Positions 7,652-15,237 of a stretch of DNA of 17,717 nt are shown piece after piece. Location: assembly GCA_045801465.1 (NCBI GenBank), contig JBJMSU010000238.1, positions 1 to 17,717 of the forward strand, given 5' to 3'. Positions within the stretch are counted from its first letter, which is position 1. The number at the start of each line of letters is the position of its first letter. The DNA comes from DATFWC01 sp045801465. GTDB lineage: Bacteria; Pseudomonadota; Alphaproteobacteria; Rhizobiales; Xanthobacteraceae. A model generated the notes under the pieces. That model did no database searches. It was not told the origin of the DNA and worked only from the letters and a program-made list of their open reading frames with translations. A program made the position numbers and the translations under genes.

Positions 7652-8293
7652 TCACACATGCTCGATCACGATGCCGTGGATCTCGTTGGCCACGTCGTCG
7701 AAACGGTCGACCACCTTCTCCAGGTGATCGTACACCTCGTTGCGGACGAAGAAGCCCATCGGGTCGGCGGTCGAGGCCTGGTAGAGCTCCTTGAGGCCGG
7801 TGTCGTGCACCTCGTCGGCACGGCCTTCGAGCGCCGAGATCTGTTCCGTGATGGCGCTCAGGCGGCCGGCCTCCCGGGTGATCGAGCTGAGCAGCGGCAC
7901 GGCCTCGCGCACCAGACCGGCGCATTTGACGATGTCCTCCGCCATCTCCTTCATCTGCGGCGTGAAGCTCGTCACGTTGAACAACATGATGGTCTTGGCG
8001 GTCTTCTGCATCTGGTCGATCGAGTTGTCCATCGCGGTGATCAGATCCCTGATGTCTCCGCGGTCGAACGGCGTGATGAAGGTGCGGCGCACGGCGATGA
8101 GCACTTCGCGCGTGCAGACATCCGCGTCCTGCTCGCGGTCCATCACGATCTGGTAGTTGCGCGGAATGGCGTCGGCCCCTTCGAGCATGGCGCGCAGCGC
8201 CTCGGCGCCGGCGACGATCGCCTCCGAGTGGCGCGCGAACAGCTCGAAGAAGCGTTCTTCCCTGGGCAGCAGCTTGTGGAACCAGCCGAGCAT
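7652..8293 (-). CDS. DUF47 (PhoU-like) protein, Pit partner
   Basis: This is a 213-residue, mainly alpha-helical protein of the DUF47/TIGR00153 family, cytoplasmic and encoded next to PiT transporters. The start MLGWFHKLLPREERFFELF is the family's usual N terminus, which is why ATG 8293 is preferred; AGGA lies ten bases upstream. ATGs at 8302 and 8314 are possible, while the open frame to 8458 is not family-like. The core segment VRRTFITPFDRGDIRDLITAMDNSIDQM is the characteristic metal-binding helix region of PhoU-like proteins. It likely modulates Pit activity, which is known from rhizobial OrfA. Pit follows three bases after its stop. Confidence 0.92.
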   Translation of the reverse strand: MLGWFHKLLPREERFFELFARHSEAIVAGAEALRAMLEGADAIPRNYQIVMDREQDADVCTREVLIAVRRTFITPFDRGDIRDLITAMDNSIDQMQKTAKTIMLFNVTSFTPQMKEMAEDIVKCAGLVREAVPLLSSITREAGRLSAITEQISALEGRADEVHDTGLKELYQASTADPMGFFVRNEVYDHLEKVVDRFDDVANEIHGIVIEHV

Positions 8294-8831
8294 GAGTGAC
8301 ATGTCCTGCGCCATCGACTCGAGGCGGACGACAGTGTAGAAACTGGCGCGGCCAAAGTCTTGGCCCCCGCCGCCATTTCCAACAGGCACGCACGCGAAAC
8401 GAGAGTCCCTGGTGCCGTCAAGGTCGGCAAGGCATGAATCTCTGCGCATGTCGTGCATGGCATAGGCTTACACTTATCCTGCTGACCCGCATCTCAACGC
8501 GCGACCGGTCGCGGCCGGGCACGCCGCCGCCTCACGCGAATGTGAGAAACGGCCCAAGCTGACGTCTGCGCGGTTTGTGGCCAAGATTTGCCGCACCAAG
8601 TCGCCGGCGCTCGTCACGGCGAAGTGGCGGCAACATCGCCATTCATCTGAGAAGACTTGCATTTGCCGATGATCGTCTTGCCTCGCCGCGACGCGTCGGA
8701 GGGCGCCAGCGGACCACGATCGGCCGGCGAGATTTCCCCAGGCATGCGCGATGCGCGAGGCTGGCGCGAATTCCTGAGGGAGCACATATACCGGATTAAG
8801 CGTTAGGTTAAGGACAACCCAGAGTGAATCG
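8294..8831. other. Long gap between DUF47 and small membrane gene
   Basis: These 538 bases hold the promoters of two divergent units but no gene I can support. Open frames on both strands here have arginine-rich, low-complexity translations typical of shadow frames in GC-rich DNA. Near the right end TTAA (8796-8799) and TTAA (8808-8811) are separated by eight bases, one more than the CtrA consensus TTAA-N7-TTAA. No convincing Pho box or sigma-70 pair was seen. Confidence 0.45.
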
Positions 8832-9011
8832 ATGCGTCTCCTCATCGGCATTTTCATTGCCTTCGTGGCCGCGGTCGTTGCCTACGATCTCGGCTTGCGG
8901 CTGCCGATCGACCTGGGGCTCCAGTTCGGTCTCGTCGGCATTCTCGGCCTCGCCTCTTGGGGCATCATCAGCCGCCTCTCCGACGACGAGCACGCCCACC
9001 ACCATCACTGA
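8832..9011 (+). CDS. Small (59-residue) two-helix membrane protein with His-rich C terminus
   Basis: ATG 8832 to TGA 9009-9011 encodes 59 residues with strongly coding-like third positions (nearly all C or G). Residues 3-19 (LLIGIFIAFVAAVVAYD) and about 31-48 (QFGLVGILGLASWGIISR) form two predicted membrane helices joined by a short loop (GLRLPIDLGL). The protein ends SDDEHAHHHH, an acidic and histidine-rich tail that could bind metal or sit at the membrane face. AGAG at 8821-8824 is the nearest ribosome-binding candidate and is weak; AAGGA at 8809-8813 is too far. I do not recognise the family. It stands alone between the phosphate unit and the amidohydrolase pair. Topology and codon pattern support a real gene; function is unknown. 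Confidence 0.65.
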   Translation: MRLLIGIFIAFVAAVVAYDLGLRLPIDLGLQFGLVGILGLASWGIISRLSDDEHAHHHH

Positions 9012-9120
9012 CGACATCCAGGCTTCGGCGCGCCTTGCTGCCGGGCGTCGTTGCTCGTGCGTCGATGTGCGGTGATCACTCCGCCAGCGCTCACCCTTAC
9101 CGTCACCCTCTCTTGCCCAC

Positions 9121-9145
9121 GCTGTACAGCAGCGAGCTGCGCAGC
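9121..9145. promoter_or_regulatory. Two adjacent 10-bp perfect palindromes, possible operator
   Basis: GCTGTACAGC (9121-9130) and GCTGCGCAGC (9136-9145) are both perfect palindromes, similar in sequence and 15 bases centre to centre. They sit about 90 bases before the amidohydrolase start. A TATAGT hexamer lies at 9196-9201 without a good -35. Paired dyads here could bind a dimeric regulator, but the same signals can arise by chance in GC-rich DNA. Confidence 0.25.
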
Positions 9146-9234
9146 GGCGCCATTCCGTCGGCCTTGCGATGACGTCTTTTCCTTTCGCGATCCGCTATAG
9201 TCGGCCAGGCGGGCACAGCGAGGGAGGAAGGAGC

Positions 9235-10230
9235 GTGTTGATCGACATCTATTGTCACATCTATCCGGACCGCTTTTTTCAGGAAATGAACAAGATGTCG
9301 CCGAAGCTCGGGAACATCGGGCAGCGGCTGCGCGGCGTGACCAAGCTGTTCGACCTCGACGCGCGTTTCCGCGAGATGGATGAGTTCGGCGACTACCGGC
9401 AGATCATCTCCCTCCCCAATCCGCCAATCGAAGACATCGCCGAGGGCGAAGCGGCACAGATGCTGGCGCGCGTCGGCAATGACGCGATGGCGGAGCTGTG
9501 CGCGCGCCATCGGGACCGGTTTCCGAGCTTCGTTGCGGCCGTCTCGCTTGCCGACGTCGACTCCGCCGTCGAGGAGTGTCACCGCGCCATCAAGGAACTC
9601 GGCGCGCGCGGTGTCCAGATCTTCACCAACATCGCCGGCCGCCCGCTCGATTTGCCCGAGTTCCACCCGTTCTTCGCCGTCATGGCGGACTACGATCTGC
9701 CGATCTGGCTGCACCCGGCGCGCACCGCCGCCATGACGGACTATCCGGCCGAACCGAAGTCGCGCTACGAGATGTGGTGGTGCTTCGGCTGGCCCTATGA
9801 CACCTCTGTGGCCATGACCCGGCTCGTCTTCTCCGGCCTGTTCGATCGCCATCCTGGCATCAAGATCATCACCCACCATCTCGGCGGCATGGTGCCGTAC
9901 TTCGACGGCCGGGTGGGGGCGGGCCTCGACGTGCTCGGGAGCCGCACGTCGGACGAGGACTATTCCCAGGTGCTCCCCTCGCTCAAGCGGCCGCACCTCG
10001 ATTATTTCCGCGATTTCTATGGCGATACCGCGATGTTCGGCGGCAAGCACGGCTTGAGTTGCGGCCTCGATTTCTTCGGTGCGGACCATGTGGTGTTCGC
10101 CACCGACACGCCGCTCGGCCCGATCCGGCCGACCATCGAGGCCGTCGATCGGCTCGCTCTTGCGCCGGAAGAGCGCGACAAGATCATGGTGGTCAATGCG
10201 GCAAAGCTCTTGAAGATGAAGTTCAATTAG
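9235..10230 (+). CDS. Amidohydrolase-superfamily TIM-barrel protein (ACMSD / amidohydrolase_2 type)
   Basis: This 331-residue protein resembles the aminocarboxymuconate-semialdehyde decarboxylase and gamma-resorcylate decarboxylase group, cytoplasmic metal enzymes that decarboxylate or hydrate aromatic breakdown products. Typical marks are LPIWLHPART (metal His), IITHHLGGMVPYFDGRV (second His segment) and VVFATDTPLGP with the catalytic Asp. The N-terminal metal motif, normally H-x-H, reads DIYCHIYP, so Tyr6 replaces the first His and His8 remains. The start is GTG 9235 (TTG 9238 possible) because GGGAGGAAGGAG (9222-9233) precedes it directly; the open frame upstream to 9169 is noncoding-like. 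It is followed 47 bases later by an alpha/beta hydrolase on the same strand, probably one operon. The substrate is unknown. Confidence 0.85.
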   Translation: MLIDIYCHIYPDRFFQEMNKMSPKLGNIGQRLRGVTKLFDLDARFREMDEFGDYRQIISLPNPPIEDIAEGEAAQMLARVGNDAMAELCARHRDRFPSFVAAVSLADVDSAVEECHRAIKELGARGVQIFTNIAGRPLDLPEFHPFFAVMADYDLPIWLHPARTAAMTDYPAEPKSRYEMWWCFGWPYDTSVAMTRLVFSGLFDRHPGIKIITHHLGGMVPYFDGRVGAGLDVLGSRTSDEDYSQVLPSLKRPHLDYFRDFYGDTAMFGGKHGLSCGLDFFGADHVVFATDTPLGPIRPTIEAVDRLALAPEERDKIMVVNAAKLLKMKFN

Positions 10231-10277
10231 CGCACGTGCGCACCGGTTCAACGACGACAACACGCGCCGCTGATGAA

Positions 10278-11483
10278 ATGAATCGAGAGCACATGACCGA
10301 CCGCAAGGACGACCCGGCGTTTCTGTACTTCCCGCAGAACTATCGCTGGTCGATGGGGCTGCTCATCTGCCTTTCGGGCGCGCCGTGGGTGGGCATCGAG
10401 ATCGACGAGGTCAATCGCGTCGGCCGCGCGCTGCGCGACCGTGTCGGCGACGACGATGCCTGGTTTGCCGAATGGACGCGCATGGGCGACAAGATCGTGG
10501 CGCGCGGACGCGCGGAGGAAAGCGAGGGCCACAAGCTCACGATGGCGGCCTGCTTCATGCGCGCCGCCCGCTATTACCAGACCGGCGAGCGCTTCCTGCA
10601 GCCAAAATCGCCGGCCGGCCTGGAGGTGTACCGGCGCTCGGTCGACATCTTCCGCGCCGCCGCGGCGCTGATGCGCCGGCCGCGGATCGAGCCGGTCGAG
10701 ATTCCGTACCAGAATACGAGCCTGCCCGGCCTGCTGGTCCATCCCGATCCGGAGGTCAATGGTGCAAGGCCGGCCCCCGCGATGGTGTTCTTCGACGGGT
10801 TCGACGTCACCAAGGAGCTGCAATACGGCTATGGTGTCCCCGATCTCGCGGCGCGCGGCGTCGGCTGCCTGATCGTCGATGGCCCGGGCAACGGCGAGAG
10901 CGTGCGGTTCCGCAACCTGCCGCTCATCGCCGAAACCGAGCGATACGCCACGCCGGTCTATGAATATCTCGCCACCCGTCGCGAGTTCGATCCCAAACGG
11001 ATCGGCGTGATGGCGCTGAGCCTCGGCGGCTACTACGCGCCGCGCGCCGCTTCGCTCGAGCCGCGTTTTGCCTGTTGCGTCGCCTGGGGTGCGCAATGGG
11101 ATTATTACGAGGTGTGGGCGCGCCGCTTGGAGCAGCTCGAATCCGGCGCGGTGCTCTCGCTCTCGGTCCCGCCCGAGCATCTGCAATGGGTGCTGGGCGT
11201 CGACAGCAACGACGCCGCGCTGGACGTGCTCAAAGGATTCCGGCTCGACGGCATCGTGCAGAAGATGACGTGCCCGTTCCTGCTGGTGCATGGCGCCGGC
11301 GACGAGCAGATCCCGCTGGCGACGGCGGAGACATGCTTCCACGCGGTGGGCTCCAAACAGAAGACTCTCAAGGTGTTCACCAAGGAGGAAGGCGGCTTCC
11401 ATCACTGCCAGGTCGACGACGTCACTATCGGCCTGCACTACATGTGGGACTGGATCGCCGACGTGCTGCAGCCGGGCAGGTGA
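10278..11483 (+). CDS. Alpha/beta hydrolase (FrsA / dihydropseudooxynicotine hydrolase-like)
   Basis: This 401-residue protein has an N-terminal helical cap (about 1-135) and a C-terminal alpha/beta-hydrolase core. Nucleophile Ser248 lies in MALSLGGYYAPR, the acid Asp342 in GAGDEQIP, and His375 or His376 in GGFHHC. The strand FFDGFDVTKE near 171-180 fits the oxyanion-hole region, and IVDGPGNGES near 199-208 is typical of the FrsA/DUF1100-like and 2,6-dihydropseudooxynicotine hydrolase group. Those relatives cleave C-C bonds in diketones or C-O/C-N esters and amides. The frame is open far upstream inside the amidohydrolase gene, so ATG 10278 or 10293 is the start; neither has a strong ribosome binding site. 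Its place after the amidohydrolase suggests consecutive steps in breakdown of a ring compound, which is inference. Confidence 0.85.
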   Translation: MNREHMTDRKDDPAFLYFPQNYRWSMGLLICLSGAPWVGIEIDEVNRVGRALRDRVGDDDAWFAEWTRMGDKIVARGRAEESEGHKLTMAACFMRAARYYQTGERFLQPKSPAGLEVYRRSVDIFRAAAALMRRPRIEPVEIPYQNTSLPGLLVHPDPEVNGARPAPAMVFFDGFDVTKELQYGYGVPDLAARGVGCLIVDGPGNGESVRFRNLPLIAETERYATPVYEYLATRREFDPKRIGVMALSLGGYYAPRAASLEPRFACCVAWGAQWDYYEVWARRLEQLESGAVLSLSVPPEHLQWVLGVDSNDAALDVLKGFRLDGIVQKMTCPFLLVHGAGDEQIPLATAETCFHAVGSKQKTLKVFTKEEGGFHHCQVDDVTIGLHYMWDWIADVLQPGR

Positions 11484-11577
11484 GGGTGCGAAGCGACGGC
11501 CGACGGCGGGTGCGGCGTTTCACGACCGACAGGATTAAAGCGAAGCCGCATGCCGCGCGCGACGCCGGCGCTATCGG

Positions 11578-13359
11578 TCATGCTTTGAGGCGCTCGGCCG
11601 TGCTCGTGGCGTATGCCTGGCCGGGGGCGCGCAGGGGAAGCGTCATGCAAATCGTCGTGCCCTTTCCGGGCGCGGAGTGAAGCGCGATCCGGCCGCCGAG
11701 CTGTTGCGTCACCAGGTTGTGCACGATGTAGAGGCCGAGCCCGGTACTGCCCTGCGCCCGTCGGGTGGTGAAGAACGGATCGAACACGTGACGCTGAACG
11801 TCATCCGGAATGCCGCTGCCGTCATCGGAGAAATCGATCTCGACCTGCTCCCTCCCGGCGCGATGTGCCTTGATCCGCACGTGTCCGCCGGACACGTCGG
11901 CGAAGCCGTGGACGACGGCGTTGAAGATGAGGTTGGTCAGCACCTGCCCGTAGGCGCCCGGGTAGCTGTCGAGGGTGATGTCGGAAGGCATTTCGAGGAT
12001 CAGCGCATCCCGGGATTTCGGCAGGCCCGGCCGCACGCTGGCCACGATCTGCTCGGTCACGAGCTTGAGGTTGAATGTGCGCCGATCGGCGAGGCTGCGG
12101 TCGACCGCGACTTGCTTGAACGACTGAACGAGCTCTCCGGCGCGTTCGAGATTCGCGACGAGCTGGTTCGCAGCTTCGCGGCAAGACTCGGTGAAGTCGG
12201 CGAGCAGCGAACGGCGCACCGGGCCCGAGGCGATCTGATCGGAGAACGCCGCGCATCGGTGCGCGAGCGTCGAGGCCACCGTCAGGCTGATGCCGATCGG
12301 GCTGTTGATCTCGTGGGAAACCCCGGCGACGAGACCGCCGAGCGCGGCGAGCCGCTCGGTCTCGATGAGATAGCGTTGCGTTTCGCTGGCGTGCAGAGCG
12401 GCTTCGGCCATCCTCCTCTTGTCGCGGATTTCCGCAAACAGCGCGGCCAGAACCAAGGCGCCGATCGTCACCAGGAGAATGCTCACCTGGGCCGCCACGA
12501 CGCGCTCGGCCATGGAAAGCGCCGGGTTGCCGAAATAGCCGATGCCGAAGGTGGTCGTCCAAACGATCGTGAGGCTGACGATGAACGCGGCGGCCGCGGC
12601 GAAAACCGGCCGGCAACGCGCCGCAAGCCACAACAGCGGCGCAAACAACAATGCGACCGGCCCAACGGTCGCCAAAAGCTCCGACTGCAGGAAAATGGCA
12701 AGGCCGCTCACCAGCGCCAGCGCCGCGACTGCCAAGATACCTTCGACGAGCTCGCTCGGCGACGGCCGGTCGCGCCAAGCCGAGGCGAGCTCGATCAGCA
12801 GCGGCGCAACCGTGATGATTCCCAGCCCGTCCGATGCGAACCAGTGCTGCCATGTCGCCAAGATCGGCGTCGCCGTGCTGTGAAACAATTTGAATGTGAC
12901 AGCCCCGCCGATCCCCGAGGCCGCAACCCCCACGATCGCCGCCCCGGCCAATCCCAGCACGTTGCGCAGCTTGCTCAGCCGGAAATCCGCGCCGTAGTAA
13001 TGCCCGATGAGCCATGCCGTGAGCACGGCTTCCCCGGCATTGCATAAGCCAAAGAGGACGGCGCTCCAGAGATTGCGGTCGCCAAGCAGGTTCGCCACGA
13101 TGGTTGCCGCCATCGTGCCGACGACGACCGGCCATCGCGCCCGCGACCCAAGCGCGATCAATACGCCGGCGGAGACGCCGGCGGCAGGCCAGAAAACGGC
13201 CACGCCCTCAGGCTTGGTCAAGAGAGCAAGACTGAGCCGCGCGGCGACGAAATAGACGATGGCCACCGCAACCGCGAGCGCGATCGAGCCGACCCACCGC
13301 GTCAGGTCGATGCCGGTGGACGGCCCAGATTGCCCCTGTTGTCGAAGATTCTGCCGCAC
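11578..13359 (-). CDS. MASE1-type membrane sensor histidine kinase
   Basis: This is a 593-residue inner-membrane kinase. An N-terminal sensor of about eight hydrophobic helices (residues 20-305) contains the MASE1-like pattern EGVAVFWPAAGVSAGVLIALG and WLASDGLGI-type segments (HWFASDGLGIITVAP). The dimerisation/phosphoacceptor domain has LGGLVAGVSHEINSPIG with His349. The ATPase domain shows the N box (NLIFNAVVHG), G1 (DDGSGIP), the F box (DPFFTTRR) and G2 (GSTGLGLYIV). GTG 13359 is chosen because GGGAG lies six bases upstream; GTG 13386 is an alternative. MASE1 sensors are integral and their ligands are unknown. No response regulator gene is adjacent, so it is an orphan kinase here. It converges on the alpha/beta hydrolase, with 94 bases between that show no terminator. 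Confidence 0.93.
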   Translation of the reverse strand: MRQNLRQQGQSGPSTGIDLTRWVGSIALAVAVAIVYFVAARLSLALLTKPEGVAVFWPAAGVSAGVLIALGSRARWPVVVGTMAATIVANLLGDRNLWSAVLFGLCNAGEAVLTAWLIGHYYGADFRLSKLRNVLGLAGAAIVGVAASGIGGAVTFKLFHSTATPILATWQHWFASDGLGIITVAPLLIELASAWRDRPSPSELVEGILAVAALALVSGLAIFLQSELLATVGPVALLFAPLLWLAARCRPVFAAAAAFIVSLTIVWTTTFGIGYFGNPALSMAERVVAAQVSILLVTIGALVLAALFAEIRDKRRMAEAALHASETQRYLIETERLAALGGLVAGVSHEINSPIGISLTVASTLAHRCAAFSDQIASGPVRRSLLADFTESCREAANQLVANLERAGELVQSFKQVAVDRSLADRRTFNLKLVTEQIVASVRPGLPKSRDALILEMPSDITLDSYPGAYGQVLTNLIFNAVVHGFADVSGGHVRIKAHRAGREQVEIDFSDDGSGIPDDVQRHVFDPFFTTRRAQGSTGLGLYIVHNLVTQQLGGRIALHSAPGKGTTICMTLPLRAPGQAYATSTAERLKA

Positions 13360-13505
13360 TCCGTACTCCCACCGGCAGGACGTCACATTAGTACAAGAAG
13401 CGTGACGACGCCGCTACTCCCGCGGGAGAAGCCGGGCGAGATCCCCGTCGGCCAGCAGACCATATTCCATGCGGCAGCCTGGCAGGTGAGTGAACGGGGA
13501 CCGAT

Positions 13506-13874
13506 CTAATCTAGAATCGGCAGGCGCCTTCGTCGAACGCGATTTCGTTCGATAACGAAAACACTCCGTTCGAGGTCGAGACCAGTTGTTGATCGAAGCA
13601 ATCGATCGACCCGTGCAATGACGTCGGCGTCGGTCCAATCTCCACCGCGAAATAGGATCAGGCTAGGCTCCATGGCGCCGGTAAGCGCCAGAAGACGCGA
13701 GTAGTCGAGATCAGCAGTGATGACGGTTCGTCCCTCGCGCTTCGCGCGCGCGACGATCTCTGTGTCAGACGCTCGCGCCATGCCGATGTCGGACACGTGA
13801 ATGGCCTCATGCCCGGCGTCGATCAACCATTGCGCTAGAGCTGGCGACAACGGCATATCCACGAGGAACTTCAC
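13506..13874 (-). CDS. DUF5615 PIN-like putative toxin
   Basis: This 122-residue protein has a PIN-like fold of the DUF5615 family, putative Mg-dependent RNases that are the toxin half of DUF433-linked modules. It opens MKFLVDMPLSPALAQWL with the first conserved Asp6, carries DTEIVARAKREGRTVITADLDY with the second acidic pair near residues 52-57, and ends in a basic tail (ERNRVRRRRLPILD). The start is GTG 13874, directly abutting the TAA of the antitoxin gene, so its translation is probably coupled. The family-typical length is about 110-125, so it looks intact. Toxicity is inferred from family, not shown. Confidence 0.85.
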   Translation of the reverse strand: MKFLVDMPLSPALAQWLIDAGHEAIHVSDIGMARASDTEIVARAKREGRTVITADLDYSRLLALTGAMEPSLILFRGGDWTDADVIARVDRLLRSTTGLDLERSVFVIERNRVRRRRLPILD

Positions 13875-14096
13875 TTAGGCCAGCTCGATGGTCTCGTCCT
13901 CGGCGAGGAAAGCGGCGTAGTGCAGTGCCTCATCGATATCGTCGGATTCGAGGTAGGGATAATTCCGCAGAATTTGCTCTCGCGTCTCGCCCGCAGCCAA
14001 CAGCCCGAGAAGACGCGCCACCGGGAATCTCAAGCCGCGCACGCAGGGCTTGCCGCTACAGACCGCAGGATCGATGGTGATGCGGGTGAATGTCAT
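13875..14096 (-). CDS. DUF433 putative antitoxin
   Basis: This 73-residue protein contains the full DUF433 pattern: ITIDPAVCSGKPCVRGLRFPVARLLGLLAAGETREQILRNYPYLESDDIDEAL, a winged-helix-like DNA-binding module. The tail DETIELA probably contacts the toxin. In known modules DUF433 proteins neutralise the DUF5615 partner and autoregulate the operon. The start is ATG 14096. The upstream sequence has a candidate -10, TATTCT, only six bases before the ATG, and no ribosome binding site, which hints at a leaderless message. It faces away from the ornithine-cyclodeaminase-like gene. Confidence 0.88.
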   Translation of the reverse strand: MTFTRITIDPAVCSGKPCVRGLRFPVARLLGLLAAGETREQILRNYPYLESDDIDEALHYAAFLAEDETIELA

Positions 14097-14197
14097 GTTG
14101 CCAGAATAGATAACGAGGACGAAATAAGCCAGTGCCCGAATAGGTGAAGACGACGTTGCGGATTTTCGCTACAGCCGTGCCAGGAGGGTCAAGGTGC

Positions 14198-15151
14198 ATG
14201 GCTCAAGCTCGCTATCTCACCGAAGTCGACGTCGCCCGGCTCGTCACCGTGACGGATGCCATCGTCGTGCTCGAGGAGGCATTCGCGCTGTGGCGCGATC
14301 CCGGCACGACCAACCTGCCGCGCCAGCGCGCCATGCTTGCCGCCGGCAGGTTCAATCTCATGGGCGCGGCGTGCGAGAAAAAAAGCATCTTCGGTCTCAA
14401 GGCCTATTTCGCCGGCAAGGGCGGCGCGTGCTATCACGTGCTGCTGTATGCCGCCGACGGTGGCGGCCTGCTGGCGATGATGGAAGCCGACCTGTTGGGT
14501 GCGTTGCGCACCGGCGCGGCGAGCGGGCTTGCCACCAAGCTCATGGCCAATCCGGATGCGCGCTCGCTCGCCGTCATCGGCGCGGGCAAGCAGGCGCGCA
14601 CGCAGGCTGCCGCGATCTGCGCGGTGCGGAAGATTGACCGCATCCGGGTGTACAGCCCCACGCGCGAGCATCGCACCGCCTTTGCCTTCGTGCTGGCCGA
14701 CGAGCTCGGCATCGAAACCGAGCCGGTGGACAGCGGCGAAACTTGCGTCGACGGCGCCGACGTCGTCGTGACCATCACGAAATCCGCCGACCCGGTATGC
14801 CGCGCCGAGTGGCTCAAACCCGGCGCGCATGTCAACGCGGCCGGCGCCAACGCGGCCGACCGTCGCGAGCTCGACCCCGAGATCGTGATCCGCGCCGCCT
14901 TGCGGGTCACCGACGATCGCGCGCAGGCGCAGGTGGAGGCGGCGGAATTCCGCGATCTGGTCAGCGCCGGGCGCCTCGCCTGGAGCGACATCCACGAGCT
15001 CGGCGACCTGCTGACGGGCCGCGTGCGTGGCCGCAGCGCGGCGTCCGACATCACGGTCTACAAATCGCTCGGCATCGCGCTCGAGGACATCGCGTTTGCG
15101 GAGCTCATCTATCGCCGTGCGCTCGCCGCCAAGGTGGGCCGGCCGCTCTAG
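14198..15151 (+). CDS. Ornithine cyclodeaminase / mu-crystallin family NAD(P)-dependent enzyme
   Basis: This 317-residue protein shows the OCD/mu-crystallin fold: a substrate domain with the conserved Lys68 (FGLKAYF) and Arg104 (GALRTGAASGLATK), and a Rossmann domain with GAGKQARTQ at 128-136. In Pseudomonas ornithine cyclodeaminase the catalytic Asp228 lies in a GGDCPGKTEL-type motif. The same place here (HVNAAGANAADRREL) has Asn218. That is usual for relatives that reduce imines or deaminate other amino acids, so a true ornithine cyclodeaminase is unlikely; ketimine reductase or alanine-dehydrogenase-like activity is more plausible. ATG 14198 is chosen, with AGGAGG at 14182-14187. The stop codon TAG is part of the following inverted repeat. 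It may form a unit with the downstream solute receptor, but the hairpins between them argue for separate transcripts. Confidence 0.88.
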   Translation: MAQARYLTEVDVARLVTVTDAIVVLEEAFALWRDPGTTNLPRQRAMLAAGRFNLMGAACEKKSIFGLKAYFAGKGGACYHVLLYAADGGGLLAMMEADLLGALRTGAASGLATKLMANPDARSLAVIGAGKQARTQAAAICAVRKIDRIRVYSPTREHRTAFAFVLADELGIETEPVDSGETCVDGADVVVTITKSADPVCRAEWLKPGAHVNAAGANAADRRELDPEIVIRAALRVTDDRAQAQVEAAEFRDLVSAGRLAWSDIHELGDLLTGRVRGRSAASDITVYKSLGIALEDIAFAELIYRRALAAKVGRPL

Positions 15152-15222
15152 TGCCCCGCTTCCGAAGTTCGTGATACATCGCAGCACCCTCTGGCACGAA
15201 CTTCGGAAGCTAAGGGGCACTA
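15149..15222. repeat. Long hairpin element 1, overlapping the preceding stop codon
   Basis: The left arm (15150-15173) AGTGCCCCGCTTCCGAAGTTCGTG pairs with the right arm (15195-15221) except for an extra TAA in the latter. The loop is 21 bases. With the flanking bases the element reads TA-GTGCC...GGCAC-TA. The first TAG is the stop of the dehydrogenase gene. There is no T-run. It is a likely mobile palindrome (MITE or REP-like), and its stem could also end transcription. Confidence 0.75.
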
Positions 15223-15237
15223 GCAACTCCATGGTTC

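Noticed and set aside
8294..8460. Pho box upstream of the DUF47-pit operon, near a CTGTCGT on the minus strand
   Set aside because: Only one loose half-site is visible and the 7-4-7 repeat is absent.
8796..8811. CtrA-like site TTAA-N8-TTAA before the small membrane gene
   Set aside because: The CtrA consensus spacing is seven bases; eight does not fit and no other support is seen.
8474..8857. Leftward 127-residue open frame in the gap
   Set aside because: No recognisable domain, no ribosome binding site, and its translation looks like shadow sequence; it overlaps the small membrane gene.
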